The notes beneath the pieces are model-generated. The model did not search any database, was not told the DNA's origin, and saw nothing but the letters and a program-made list of their open reading frames with translations. The translations under genes and the position numbers were made by a program. 64,000 bases of DNA from Erodium maritimum (lineage: Eukaryota; Streptophyta; Magnoliopsida; Geraniales; Geraniaceae), in contig OY997589.1 of NCBI GenBank assembly GCA_963921825.1, positions 76,306,523 to 76,370,522 of the forward strand, given 5' to 3'. This document shows, in pieces, positions 24,181 through 36,599 of this stretch (positions are counted from its first letter, which is position 1; each line of letters starts with the position of its first letter).

Positions 24181-25850
24181 CTTTCGTGTTGGAGATAACG
24201 AGAGTTGAGATTCCCGTAAAACCTCCTCATTGGAGGAGGGAGGCAAAAATTATGGGGGCAGTAGTAATGTTGGCGGTGAGGGCGAAGGCGGTGGCGGTAG
24301 AGATGGGCAGAATAGTGGGATGGGCGTTGGCAGTGGTCACAAAGGTGTTGGGGGTCGTTGCAGGGGCACTCGAGGTGGTGGCAAAGCAGGAGGATATGGT
24401 GGAAGAGGTGTTTGGTTGGTAACCTAGCCCGTTTCAGGAAGGACTATGGTCCAGACAACCGTAAGGGATGCCATCTTTCCCATACCAAGTGTTTCCCGGC
24501 CTCCCCGAATTTAAGAAGGGTCACAAACTGGAGCGGGAACATTACGCAAGAATGTAGTCTGAGAGAGAGGAGGTTTTCGTCGTGAGTTTTTCAGCCACTT
24601 TGCAAGCGAGAGCGGTGGGTGTTGAGGGGGTTCGAGGCACAAGGATGTCCTCGTCACTGGTGGTTGTGGTGGAGGAAGGGAGAGGGACGTCAAGGGTGCA
24701 TGCAGCTCCGTATCCCTCCTGGGTGGCGGTTGCGACGCCTCCCCGTTAGTGAGGAGGAAGTCATCCACTTGGAGCCCCGTTGGAGCCCTAACAAACATGT
24801 ATTACCAGAGAGAAGTCCGCTCCAACACTGTGATGACCGACATACAACCAAAAATGAGGCTACCCAACCGACCACACCGGAGACAAAGCTCAAACAACTT
24901 CTCGTACTATAGTCGGATTGTAAAAGGCTCCAGGTAGCCCTCAAATCGTAGTCTGACCTGTCGTCAGAGAGGCTTGTTGACGTTTAGTTCCACTCAAATC
25001 CATAGGAACTCCTCCTAGCCCCGATGTCGACCCCCCCCCCCCTCCCGAGACACCTCTGTTCCCAACGTCGTGCCGATGATGGTCAACATCTAGGAAAACT
25101 GCACATCTAGGAAAACCTAGCCTCTCTCGGGATATCAAATGTCTGGGCTGAGATGTGCATCCAGAAAATCAGCGACTCTGGTTGCGTATGAGGCAATAGA
25201 AATGTAGGGAGCAGGATAGATACGTGGAAGGTCAAAGGCTCCTGGTCCCGGATTCCTTCTAACGTCTCCTAAGAATGAAAGAAGAAGAAGAAGAAGAAGA
25301 AGAAGAAGAAGAAGAAGAAGAAGAAGAAGAAGAAGAAGAAGAAGAAGAAGAAGAAGAAGAAGAAGAAGAAGAAGAAGAAGAAGAAGACCTGGTCAGTAAG
25401 GGGTTGCACCACCAGACCCTGTATGTCTCATGTCGTTTCCATGAGACCACACATCGCTTTCAAGCTAAATATCCTCTCGGTAATAAGGCGTCTAGCCAGA
25501 GCGAAACGGTACTTAGCGTCGTCCATAACCGGCACAACCCCTGCCGATACCTCAATGATGTCGTCTTCGTCATCAACGTCCCCAGTAAAAAAGAATGGTG
25601 TCATTCGAGATTGGAAAGCATCTTCAATGAAATGGGACAAAAAAATGATTGATGGGAGAGATACGAGTCCGACCCCAAAGATAGGTCCGGACAAATATGA
25701 GGATGAAGGAGAGAAAGAGGGATGGGGTGCTAGGGAAGAGGTCGAAAAAGGGAACTCTCAAACGGCTTACGAAAGGCAGCGACAACATTGTATCGTTTGC
25801 TAAGACAAACCCTAATGGCTCTGTCTCTAAGTCGGGAGAGAGAGTTGGAT
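24181..25850 (-). pseudogene. degraded LINE ORF1-like (DUF4283) region
   Basis: On the minus strand 25694-25428 reads DDAKYRFALARRLITERIFS followed by LKAMCGLMETT. This resembles the DUF4283 start of plant LINE ORF1 proteins (LVGRFLTDRPINFNAMKSTL-type). A (GAA)n array sits inside the frame. Downstream, the Gly-rich tract at 24190-24420 could be the low-complexity C-terminal part of ORF1. Numerous stops are present. No zinc knuckle, ORF2, A tail or TSD was identified, so the limits are approximate. Confidence 0.4.
25278..25387. repeat. (GAA)n microsatellite, about 36 units
   Basis: Uninterrupted AAG/GAA trinucleotide array of about 110 bp. Open frames through it read as poly-Glu or poly-Ser and are artefacts of the repeat. 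Confidence 0.95.
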
Positions 25851-25873
25851 GTAGAGAGTTTTAATATTTTTTA

Positions 25874-26835
25874 GGGATAATTCCATTTTAATACCCTAAA
25901 TTTTTTGGATTTCGTTTTTAGTACCCTAAATGTTTTTTTGTGTCACTACAGTACCCTAAATCTTTGATAATTCCACTTTAGTACCCGCCGTTAACTTTTC
26001 GTTACTTTTTTGATGGAAAATTGGCATGTGCTGAGCACATGCCCCCAACTTTTCTTAAAATGACAACATTTCCCTTTTTCATTTTACCCCCTTTCAGACC
26101 CTAATCCATTTTCTCCTCACGCCATAACCAATCTCTTGAGCTTCTCTTCTTCTCGATCTCTTCCTACCTGAATCTCCTCACACACCCGTCTCTAAACCCA
26201 ACCCCAATATGATAGCTTGTGAGCAATAAATGCTTTGGGAAGATAAAAGAAATAAATGCTTTTGAAGAGATACAGGACTGCGTTTCCTTTCTCTCTGTGC
26301 AAATGTTGAAATAAGAAGCAGAGACCAAAATTGGTGTTTGAACTTTGGTCCAGCAGCTGCAATACGGAGGCAGATGAGCAGGTCCTCCGATGGTCGGCAA
26401 TCAACGGTTTACTGGTGTTCGGTCGGTTGACGATCCGGTGGGCTCTAGTCGGAACAGAGCAACTGAGTATGACAAGAAGATGGATCGGCTATTTTCGATC
26501 ATGCCGGTGGATTCGTCGGTGAGGATGAACCGATGGGGCCTGGTTGGAGGCTTGGTTGGGTCAGAATCGAGTAGGCGAAGCCGTTATAGGCTTGGTTGGG
26601 TCAGAATCGCAAATTTTTGGAAATGGCAAATTTTTGAAAATTTGAAATAACATGAGGGGTATTTTGGACATTTTATGTTCATTGGATGGAAAGTTAACAC
26701 CATTGGATGGAAAATCAGACGTTGGGTACTAAAGTGGAATTATCAAAGATTTAGGGTACTGAAGTGGCACAAAAAACATTTAGGGTACTAAAAACGAAAT
26801 CCGAAAGTTTTAGGGTACTAAAATGGAATTATCCC
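25874..26835. mobile_element. non-autonomous Mutator-like element (Mutator-like 1)
   Basis: Long terminal inverted repeats (about 150-190 bp) begin GGGATAATTCCATTTTAATA and end with the mirror TGGAATTATCCC. The inner parts repeat TAGTACCCTAAA at intervals. The 9-bp TSD TATTTTTTA (25865-25873 and 26836-26844) is perfect and is the length typical of Mutator elements. The left repeat ends in GTTAACTTTTCG and the palindrome GCATGTGCTGAGCACATGC (near 26024). The 500-bp core contains AAGGCTTGGTTGGGTCAGAA-type duplicated words and no known gene. The open frames there are short and unrecognised, so a captured host fragment is possible but unproven. Confidence 0.85.
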
Positions 26836-26859
26836 TATTTTTTATAAGTAACTTTTATT

Positions 26860-26860
<1 letters not shown>

Positions 26861-26890
<30 letters not shown>
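26861..26890. repeat. (AT)n microsatellite
   Basis: About 14 TA units beside the Mutator-like element. Confidence 0.9.
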
Positions 26891-26895
<5 letters not shown>

Positions 26896-27261
26896 ATTAT
26901 ACTTACATACAAGTGAACGTCAACACGTTGGTCACAAAAGGATTGACATCTGCATATAAATCGGAGATTACAGGGTGAAGGTAAAAGATGGTTACTCTAT
27001 ATCAGATTGGACTTCCACAAATAAAAAGTCGACCTTACTAATTTGATGTGGTCCTAACTATCATAACTATATACCAATATTTTTAAACCGACATTTATAT
27101 TGAACCAGGTTCCACATCTATAAAGTCAATTTTGTTAGGTTGTGTCTTAACCTATATATAAGTAACTTTTATTTTTATGTTTTTCTGGCATAGGTTCAAA
27201 ATATTACTTACACTCTTTCATGTATAAGGTTTGATATCTACATAGTCATAGTAAAATTAGA

Positions 27262-28170
<909 letters not shown>

Positions 28171-28225
28171 GTATGTGTATGTATATGTATATGTGTATGT
28201 GTATGTATATGTGTATGTGTATGTG

Positions 28226-28286
<61 letters not shown>

Positions 28287-28342
28287 GGAAGACCATGAAG
28301 TGTAGACGAAAAATGGACGATAGATCGACAAACTTCGATATT

Positions 28343-30599
28343 TTATCTTTACTAAAAGGTGCAAATTTCATTAATAGTAAAGCATAACATAGGTGTGCAT
28401 CAAGGAACAAGCTACCTGACCATTGGAAAAGAACATATATAGAACAAAAAGTTCATAGTTCTTTTTAGCAATATAACCGTCACAGACAGTTTGAAACATA
28501 ATGAAACCTGTTGAAACAGATTTCGGGATGCCATAAAGACATGAAGGAAAGGTGGGGGTAAGAAAGTGATACTGGAAGTCCCAGTCCAATCCATGGACCA
28601 TGAATAATGCATCAGTAAAAGGGGGTACGACCTATACCAGGGACCCCTCCAAGGTCGGTCCCTGAGGTCCCAGGTGTCTAACATTCTTCTTGGCGAGGCT
28701 GCTTACCAGCCCTCGCCTGATCATCCATAGGTGCATTCGCATCAGTCCGCTTGACTCTGCTAGTAGAAGAAGCTCCAATATTTTCAAGCCCAACAGTAAC
28801 GGGCATAGGTACTTCCATGCCCCTAGAAATAGGCGATCGAATTTCAGGGACTCGGCTACCAAAGTGTTAGTCGGGTACCAAGTTATTCCACCCCGGATCA
28901 AATACCCCGATGTCACGAGTCCCTGTAACATTAGATACAGTTCTCGCGGAAACCCCTAGAGTCCTCACAAGAGACGGGGTTCCTTTAGATACAATTCTTG
29001 GGGAAAGTCGCCCAAAACCAAGAGGTACCACCAGCTTCGGCTCCTCCCAATCCGTGGCATATGACTTACCTTGTTTTCCCTTCTGATATTCCAACATAAA
29101 GAGCCCAAACTTTAGGTCGCCCCGAACCTCCAGCTTGCAATCTCGCACAACGTGACCCATCCGCCCACAATTGTAGCAGAAGCTCGGCAACTTGGAATAG
29201 TTGAGTTCCACCCTGACAGGATCCGGGAAGTCTGTAAACCGCAGCATTAGACCCAGTCAAAGAGCCCGATCGATAAGGTGCCAGTATCGTACCTTTACCG
29301 TACCTCCACAGCACATGCCCCACTGATCACTCGATACATTCACATAGGCACACAAAGTATCTCCAATTGTGTGCCCCGTCGCCTGAGTACGGACCAAGGG
29401 CGGCAGACCTCGAACATAGCTGAATTCGATCCAACACAGGGGGTCACGAGCACAGGGACAATGGTTGCCCAATAACAGGGGACGTCCATCAAAACACCAG
29501 GGTTCATTGGCTCTAATCCAAGCCCTAGCCTCTGTCGTTCGAAAATAGAACCCGAACATACTCGAGCCCGGTTCCTTGACGACCAAGTCATCCGCCGCTT
29601 TACCCTAGGAGATGGTGATGACTCGCATGAGCGTCTCCTTCCTCGGTGCCCTGTCCGACCAGAGGCGCCCGGTCATTCCCCACTACTGTCGAGAGATAAT
29701 CACCGAGTTAACCGGAGAGTAGGGGACTACTAGCCCAACTTCCTCGTCATCCTCGATGGAGCAAGAGGAGACCCCGTCTTGAAGAGCCGCCAGCGAGGCC
29801 TATAGGTCCAGATCATCTGCAGTAGCAGCAGATGGAGGGTCTTCCGACGACAGTGGCGGCCGACCCCTAACCATGTCTTGCAGAACAGTCAGGCAGACCG
29901 GGATCAGAGGAACCTTGTCCCAATTAGGCAGTCGGCGCACTAGACCCAGTGCTTTAACCGTTGGTTGAGGGAGGTCCGGTAGCAGCGTCTCCCGATGATC
30001 GACCCCTCTTTTGTTCACCATCGGAGCTTTTCCTTTGGCAGGGTCACGGCGGAGTGGAGGACAGTGAACATACGACGGAGACACGGGGGCGATGGGTTGC
30101 GGAGCCGCACCCGACGTGATCAAGGAAACCCTAGGCGGCGAAGTAGAGCTTGGTAACAGATCCACCGCCCTAGGCTTTACCGGTCATCCTCGACGCGGCT
30201 TCGTCGGTGACAGCGGCGGAGAGCTCCCAACGGAGAACGGGACAACCGCCAAAGACAGAGGAGGCGGAGGGGGGCTAGGGACCGACATGAAGGGAGGTTT
30301 GATTATAACCGATGATGCGAGAATGGTGGGAGCACCGGGCATCACCGACGAGGGGAGTGTGGTACGTTTGGGTTTCCTCTTTCGACGCGGATTTGAAGCT
30401 GAGGGATTCCTTGTAGCCACGCCCATCAGAGACAAACGCTGCATGAGAGAAGACAAACGCATGACGGCTGGAGCAACAGCAGCAAGAGTCGTGTCGACAG
30501 TCACAAGAGAGTCAGAAGCCATAGACGCAGAGACGGTAGGCTAGGGTTTAGTCTCAAGTTACGAGAGAGAAATACGATTTTTAATATCGGTATATAAAT
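28343..30599 (-). mobile_element. LINE D: L1-type element with ORF1 but no ORF2
   Basis: Flanked by the perfect 15-bp direct repeat ACAAACTTCGATATT at 28328-28342 and 30600-30614. Read on the minus strand it starts with a short leader, carries a degraded ORF1 (30522 to about 28630) and ends GCACCTTTTAGTAAAGATAA. No endonuclease or reverse-transcriptase motif lies between ORF1 and the 3' end. The element is therefore either internally deleted or an ORF1-only LINE. Confidence 0.75.
28632..30522 (-). pseudogene. LINE D ORF1 (DUF4283 plus CCHC zinc knuckle), broken
   Basis: The start MASDSLVTVDTTLAAVAPAV is at 30522, followed by a Ser/Pro-rich segment. A second open piece (30165-29800) is Pro-rich. 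DUF4283-type sequence GSSMFGFYFRTTEARAWIRA and WIEFSYVRGLPPLVRTQATG is at 29586-29380. A zinc knuckle CYNCGRMGHVVRDC follows at about 29178-29137 (C-x2-C-x4-H-x4-C complete). The C-terminal tail runs to about 28632. Stops and at least three frame changes break it. The family binds RNA and forms the retrotransposition particle. Confidence 0.75.
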
Positions 30600-30614
30600 A
30601 CAAACTTCGATATT

Positions 30615-31748
30615 AATAATTAATAATGATTCATACTTTCATAAATACAGAATTAACTGAATGTGACCTAAGATTCATAAGTAGCTATTTATTCTTTTAA
30701 AATCTAGTACTTGTCTCGTATGTTTTGGTAATTGGAATTTTCGGACTTATGGAGGTTGGGCCCGGAATCTTGTAGATCGTATTACGAGTCCACTTGGCTC
30801 TTGACCAATTGGTGAGTTTGGTGCGGCGGGTGACCAAGACTCACCCTTTTTTTTATGTTCCTTGTAAGAGATTAGAACATTGATCCTCCAATCCACTCGT
30901 GAAGTCAAATATTACTGTCGTTTGGACAGAAACAACAAGTAGTATATTATCTTGGGTAGAGCAACGGTTGCTTATGTTGGTACGATGGCACGTGGTTATT
31001 TGGGTGTTTTTAATGACCTAAAACATGTATTAGTGTTGTCAATTGGTGGGCTAGTGAGGTTACCTACGTAGAATGACATACCACAATACCTAATCTGACC
31101 TATTATAATGTATAGTTCTATGGGTGGTTTTTGTGATTGTTTAAAACTGCAATATTTTTATATGAAAAATCTCATTCCCAAGATGTTTAACCAAAATATT
31201 AATATCTATTGGAAACAATATAATCATTTTTTCTGACCATGTAACTGTTTAAACTGACTCAATTTGGTTTATGGGTTCAAAACGAATGATTAGTTGTATT
31301 AATTAATGATGTAATACGACCCCTAAAAAAATAAATAGGTGAATTTTATCGTGAAGCCGGAAGAAATTGCCGCTACTTGTGCCTTAGTTAATGAGGATTA
31401 AGGTTGCGTGATAGATAAATAAAAAATACAAGTCGTTAAGAGAATAGACCGGGGAAAGATCTGTCCTATCTACCCTAACCAACACAGCCCACATGGTTTA
31501 ATTAGGTTATTGTTGTCCTAACTTGGCTTATGTTGCTTAACACGATGTAGTAACCCACTGCCGACTAAACTAGTTTTTCTTTTTGAAAGAAATATACCAA
31601 TATTATTATTCTAAACTATAGAGAGAAGAATAGTGAATAAGTAGATCATTTCAATATAGACGGATAGATAGATCTACAACTAACCTTCTGAAGATATAGT
31701 CGAGTTTTTTTAAAACCAAATAAGGATTGAATCAGAACATAAAAGTAA
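30615..31748. other. no gene recognised
   Basis: AT-rich sequence without significant open frames or recognisable repeat ends. Confidence 0.45.
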
Positions 31749-32025
31749 GGGTTAATTTCATCTCATTATTTTAAAGGTTTCGGATTCCATTTTCACTACT
31801 CTAGAAAAAAAATCCATCTTGCTACCCTAGAATTTCATTTGTCTCAATTTAGTAGCCAACGTTAACTTTCCATCCATTTTTGGACGGAAAGTTGTCATGT
31901 GCCTGGCACATGACTTCATTTTTTTACATATGACCAAATTACCCTTTGACCCAAGGTGAATTATAATAGACCCTACGTGATGTTCTATTTTGCAAAAAGA
32001 CCTCCTTCATGTTTTATTTTGAAAA

Positions 32026-33689
32026 TGGTTATTTACTATTTGGTACCCAAATGTTTCGTCCACGAACGATATGGTACCCTTATGAATTTTTTTTTTCAAT
32101 TTGGTACTCAAATGTTTCGTACACGAACAATTTGGGTTAATGGGGTTAAAAAAGTAACAGAACAAAGTGAAAAGACCATTTTACCCTTTGGTATTTCAGT
32201 TGACTTTTGACTTATGAGTAAAAAGACCATTATACCATCAGTTATTATTTTTCTTTAATTTTTATTTTCTAATTATTTTCAATTTTCAAAATAAAATAAT
32301 TAAACTATATATTTTTAAAAAATAAATTATTTATTTAAAAGCAAATTATCATCTATTTGTTTTTATTTTCATTACTTTTTTTATTTTCTTTAACTTCTTT
32401 ACTTTTTATTATTTTTATATTATTAATTTTTTATTCTTTTTATTTTAGAAATTTTAAAATGTCTATTAACTGTTTTTTATATAATATTAATATATATAAT
32501 TTTTAGTTTTTGTTATTTGAAATTTAATGTTTATCTTTAAAAAAATAATTGTAACTACAATTTCTGGAAATTTGTTGCCGTGTTCGATGATGAACTCGGA
32601 TCTCATCTTCTGTCAATCGATATTTTCTACAACTCATCCCAAAAATTAATTAACAAAAATCAATAGTAAAAGAAGAACAGCAAGAACAACAAATCAAAGA
32701 AAAAACAGTAGTGAGCAACAAATCGATTGAAGCCCTCGAAGAAGAACAATAGCAAATCAAAGAAAGGAAGAAGCACAACAGAGAACAAATCAAAATAAAA
32801 TCACAGGTCGCCCACGATTTCCCCCAAAACCAAATTTCTACAAACCCTAAAAAACTCCCAGACGAACAGCTCGAGTGTCGGAAGCCCTCGTCGTGAGATG
32901 AACTCGAACATCGATGGAATCCCTCGCCATCGATTGAAGCCCTCGCCCACATCGTAGCTACGAGGCTTGCTTCGTCGTACACATCTCCTCTGGTACCCGA
33001 TTTATTTTCGGCATAAATCTGAGGAACAGGAAGACCGAAGCTTCTGAGACGCCTCCAGCCCAGATCTACAGCGATTCACGACGGAACCCCTCGATTGACA
33101 GTGAAACCCATCGATTCACGGCGAAACCCATCGTTTCACCGTTCATCGATCTCTCACCGGATGAGTTCGTTGTTTCGAGTTGGGTCGGGAACCTCGCCAG
33201 AACCCCTCGTCGTCGTTCCTCGCAAGCTTGTTTTGTACAGAGCAAAAAAGATGAAAAGTATCTGTAAATGAAAGGACACGAGAGTAGATTAGGTTTTATT
33301 AGGTTATATGATTAGATTAATTAAGGTTAGATTAGACTAGATTAATTAAGGTTAGATTAATCTGTTTTATTTTTAAATAAACTATTAATTTTTGAAATAA
33401 AAATTGATTTCAAAAAATAAAAAAAATTAATATTGATTTTAATCTAAGGGTAAAATAGTAATTTTAAGATCAAATTTGTAAGGTTGAAATTGATAAGGGT
33501 AAAATCGTCATTTCACACCCCACTTAACTGCACATGCATAATTTAGAGGAATATTCTGTTAGTTTTCTAACAGAATATGCTACTTCCGTCCGTGAACAAA
33601 TCATTTGGGTACCAAATTGGTCATTTGAAACATAAGGGTACCATATCATTCGTGGACGAAACATTTGGGTACCAAATCGTAAATAACCC
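32026..33689. mobile_element. nested non-autonomous Mutator-like element (Mutator-like 2)
   Basis: 1664 bp. The left end TGGTTATTTACTATTTGGTA and the right end's reverse complement GGGTTATTTACGATTTGGTA form TIRs that continue with CCCAAATGTTTCGTCCACGA and ACGATATGGTACCCTTATG. The 9-bp TSD TTTTGAAAA is perfect (32017-32025 and 33690-33698). The core is extremely AT-rich (32220-32580), then carries CGATTC/GAAGCCCTCG-rich sequence. No known ORF is present. Confidence 0.85.
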
Positions 33690-33790
33690 TTTTGAAAAAC
33701 AGTACTCCTGGTTAATAAAACTTTGTTATTCCCTCTTTTACCCTTTTATACTTTTGCAAAATACCACTCAAACATCAGCCCCTCCTCACC

Positions 33791-33798
33791 TATTTATA
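33791..33798 (+). promoter_or_regulatory. TATA box of the Mutator transposase gene
   Basis: TATTTATA followed by GACCCCGACC. An untranslated first exon, a donor (CCAT|GTAAGT at 33940) and an acceptor (TTGTTACAG, ending 34442) just before the ATG at 34446 are consistent with a 5'UTR intron. Inference from motifs. Confidence 0.45.
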
Positions 33799-34135
33799 GA
33801 CCCCGACCTCCACAGTTGAAAAACGAAAGTAGCACCGTCGTCGACCACTGTCCCGAGAGCCGTCCACTGCATCGTCCACCGCGCCTTGCTCCGACCGCGT
33901 CTTCATCCTCTTCGTGTGCCATTAAAGCAAAGCTCCATGTAAGTAACTCAAACTTTAATTTTGTAATTGTTAGTTCCAGGTTTGAGTTGAACTTCGAAAA
34001 GTGGACGGGGAAAACGATATATTATGGTTTAATACGTATAAGCTTAGTGAGTAAACAAAGGATTGGAATGGGGTGGCTTGGATTCGTATTTTGCAGGCTT
34101 TGGGGATTTTTAAATTCCTGCTGAATAAGTACTGT

Positions 34136-34355
34136 CGGTCGACGGAATGATGTCGCCGATCGGAAAAACCAGAGTAGTTAACATGATTGGGACAAGGTTG
34201 TCGATCGGCTGGTACACATTGTCGATCGGTCGTTTACATAATATGTCCATCTGGCCGATCGGCTGTACAAACCATCGAATGACGTTGATCGACGGTTTTT
34301 CGACTATGGAGTACTATGTCATCCGTCGTTCAACCGGTTTGTCTAGTCGATCGGC
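34136..34355. repeat. CGATCGGC motif cluster, left
   Basis: Five or more copies of GTCGATCGGC/GCCGATCGGC-like words within 220 bp, inside the predicted 5'UTR intron of the Mutator transposase gene. Confidence 0.7.
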
Positions 34356-34445
34356 AATCTTCATATTCCTACATGAACCTACTTATTTAGTAATATGTGT
34401 GTATGATTAATTACTTAAGTTTATGAGGTTGTAATTGTTACAGGA

Positions 34446-36030
34446 ATGGGTGAAGTTGTAATCCTTGCTACTTGCGGTAGGGAATATAAGCTAGAGGATG
34501 GAAATTATAATTGGATATCAACAAACAATAAACTGTTTAGTGTTGCTTTTTATGATAGAGCCAATGCAACATTGAACATATTGAAGGACGACCTGTATGT
34601 TACGATCGGAGTGAAGGAAAATGAAACGGATTTGAAACTTAGGTACATACCTTGTGTTCCCAATTATAAAGGAGTTATCTCGCCATATGAGATTGTAGAT
34701 GATAGAGGTGTGCGGGCTTTAGTAGTGGAAAATAGTAACCTAGGTTTTATAACCATACTACATGTAGAGATGATCAACAAAGATATTAGTGGTGCCGAAA
34801 CTAGACCGGTGGAAGTTGAACAGGTGGTCCACGATGATATGGTGGTAGCTGAACCGGTTGTTGATGAAATTGTTGTAGTTGAGTATGATGAATATGGAAA
34901 TGTTGGGCATGATAGTTATTTTGACGTGGAAATTTGTAGTCGTGCAGGAAATGATGAAAACATAGTTATTCGTCGTCAACGTAGAGAATGTGATTCAGAA
35001 GCACAAGCATCATCTTTTACGCCACCACCGGTAAGTTTGGATAATATCGAAGAGAACGGTCAAATGGTGGAGTATGTTTCCGTTAGATAGGGTGGATCCA
35101 AAACAAACCATGATCGGTTTTAGAGATGAGTCAGATTTAGTAGTTGGTAAACAGTTTCGGAACAAGGAAGCAATGATCACGTATCTAAGAGAAATTGCAT
35201 GGAAGGGTAATTTTTCAGATAGACCGAGATAGATCTTCAAAGGTGTTATACATTGCAAAATGTCATGGTACTAATTGTAGATGAAGAGTGCGTGCAACAA
35301 AAGATCGGGGATCGAATAAATTCTCTACTAGAACCTATGAGCATTTCCATACTTGTTAGGCCATTGATCGCAACTCCCCAAAGGTGAAGTACGAAAACGG
35401 CTGCTTGTATATTGGTTGTAGAACTTAGTGGGAGGAAAAGAACTCCCAAGCCAAAGGAGATTCAAGACAGTTTGGAGGGTAGAGCGTATGGCGTTCATAA
35501 ATACTGAAAATGTTGGAAGGAAAAAATACTGAAGAACATTAAACTTCTAGGGGATCCTGATTTAAGTTATGGATTACTCTATGCTTATTTGCAGCAGGTT
35601 CGGAAGATGAATGCATGCGTATTAACTCATTTGGAGGTGGATGCAGAGAGTAGATTTAAATATTTTTTCATTGCATATCAGTCATGCATTGTGGGATTTA
35701 ACCTTGCCTTAAGAAAGGTGATTGCAGTAAATGGTACGTTGTTGAAAACAAAGTATAAAGGGGTAATGGTAATTGCAACAGGACAAGATGGTAATCATCA
35801 CCAATATCTTGTCGCTTCGGCTGTGGCTGAATCCGAGAACAGCGCTTCATGGAGATGGTTCTTCCAAAAATTGAGTCCGGAGATCCCGGACGAGGAGGAC
35901 TTGGTCATCCTGGTTGATAGACATAGAAGTATCATCAATGCAGCGTCGGCTGTCTACCCAAATTCTAAATATGGTCATTGTAGGTGACATCTGACCCAAA
36001 ATGTCAGAACTCATGGGGGTGGGGTGGCAG
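34446..36030 (+). pseudogene. MuDR-type transposase, broken
   Basis: The N-terminal part 34446-35090 is open for 214 codons (MGEVVILATCGREYKLEDGN..., later an acidic stretch). Shifted frames then give VGKQFRNKEAMITYLREIAW, typical of the MULE N-terminal DNA-binding region. 35589-35987 is the MULE transposase core: VIAVNGTLLKTKYKG, ATGQDGNHHQYLVASAVAES, SWRWFFQKL and VILVDRHRSI, followed by CRWHLTQNV in another frame. The first catalytic position, usually Asp in the DGT motif, is Asn here (codon 35730). The second Asp (DRHRS) is present. Reading resumes as LFQKVADAYTDQE near 36040 and ends. Stops, shifts and the missing C-terminus make it non-functional. Confidence 0.85.
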
Positions 36031-36077
36031 CTTAGACAATTTATTGAAGTTATTCCAAAAAGTTGCTGATGCGTACA

Positions 36078-36270
36078 CCGATCAGGAAAATCCTACCGAT
36101 CGGCGATTTGTTCCACTAATCAGAGGGTACCTTGGTGGGAATAATTTGTCTAAACGTCAAACATTCGTCGATCGGCGATTTGTTCAGCCGATCGGAAATT
36201 CTAAAGAGCATTTGAGTCAAGTTGGTTAAGGGGATATTCCGTCGTTCGGCGATTTGTTCAGTCGATCAAA
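36078..36270. repeat. CGATCGGC motif cluster, right
   Basis: Words CCGATCGGCGATTTGTTC, GTCGATCGGCGATTTGTTCA, GCCGATCGGAAAT and GTTCGGCGATTTGTTCAGTC recur at 20-80 bp spacing after the transposase core, mirroring the left cluster. Confidence 0.7.
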
Positions 36271-36599
36271 TAAATGCATATACAGAAATATCATTCACGC
36301 CTTTTAGTATTTGACCATAAATGGATTTCCTCCTGTTTGTTCAACTCATAAATGAAAACATTCAATCAATAAGTGGCACTTTTATCATCAACATTCGATC
36401 AAATAACATATTCATTCAGACTACAAAAGTAGTTCCTAGTCCGAGAAAACATTAATACAATACTTCCTTCGATACTGCACCAGCAGTCTGTCTTTCAAAT
36501 ACTCGTCGAATGGTAGTCCCACCATCTTTAGCTCGATCAACTTAAGTGTGTAGATCCCACTGTCGCCTCTCCTACCAAATAATATATTGTGGTAAACAT

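Larger units (their letters stand above)
31749..36240 (+). mobile_element. Mutator element with transposase, right end lost
   Basis: The left end GGGTTAATTTCATCTCATTA begins a TIR-like block. It is organised like Mutator-like 1: TACCCTAG and TAGTAGCCAACGTTAACTTT, then the palindrome CATGTGCCTGGCACATG near 31897. It is followed, after a nested element, by a TATA box and the transposase gene. A matching right TIR was not found, so the right end and the unity of the element are inferred. The limit at 36240 is approximate. Confidence 0.5.

Noticed and set aside
25275..25450. Poly-Glu and poly-Ser open frames
   Set aside because: Artefacts of the (GAA)n microsatellite.
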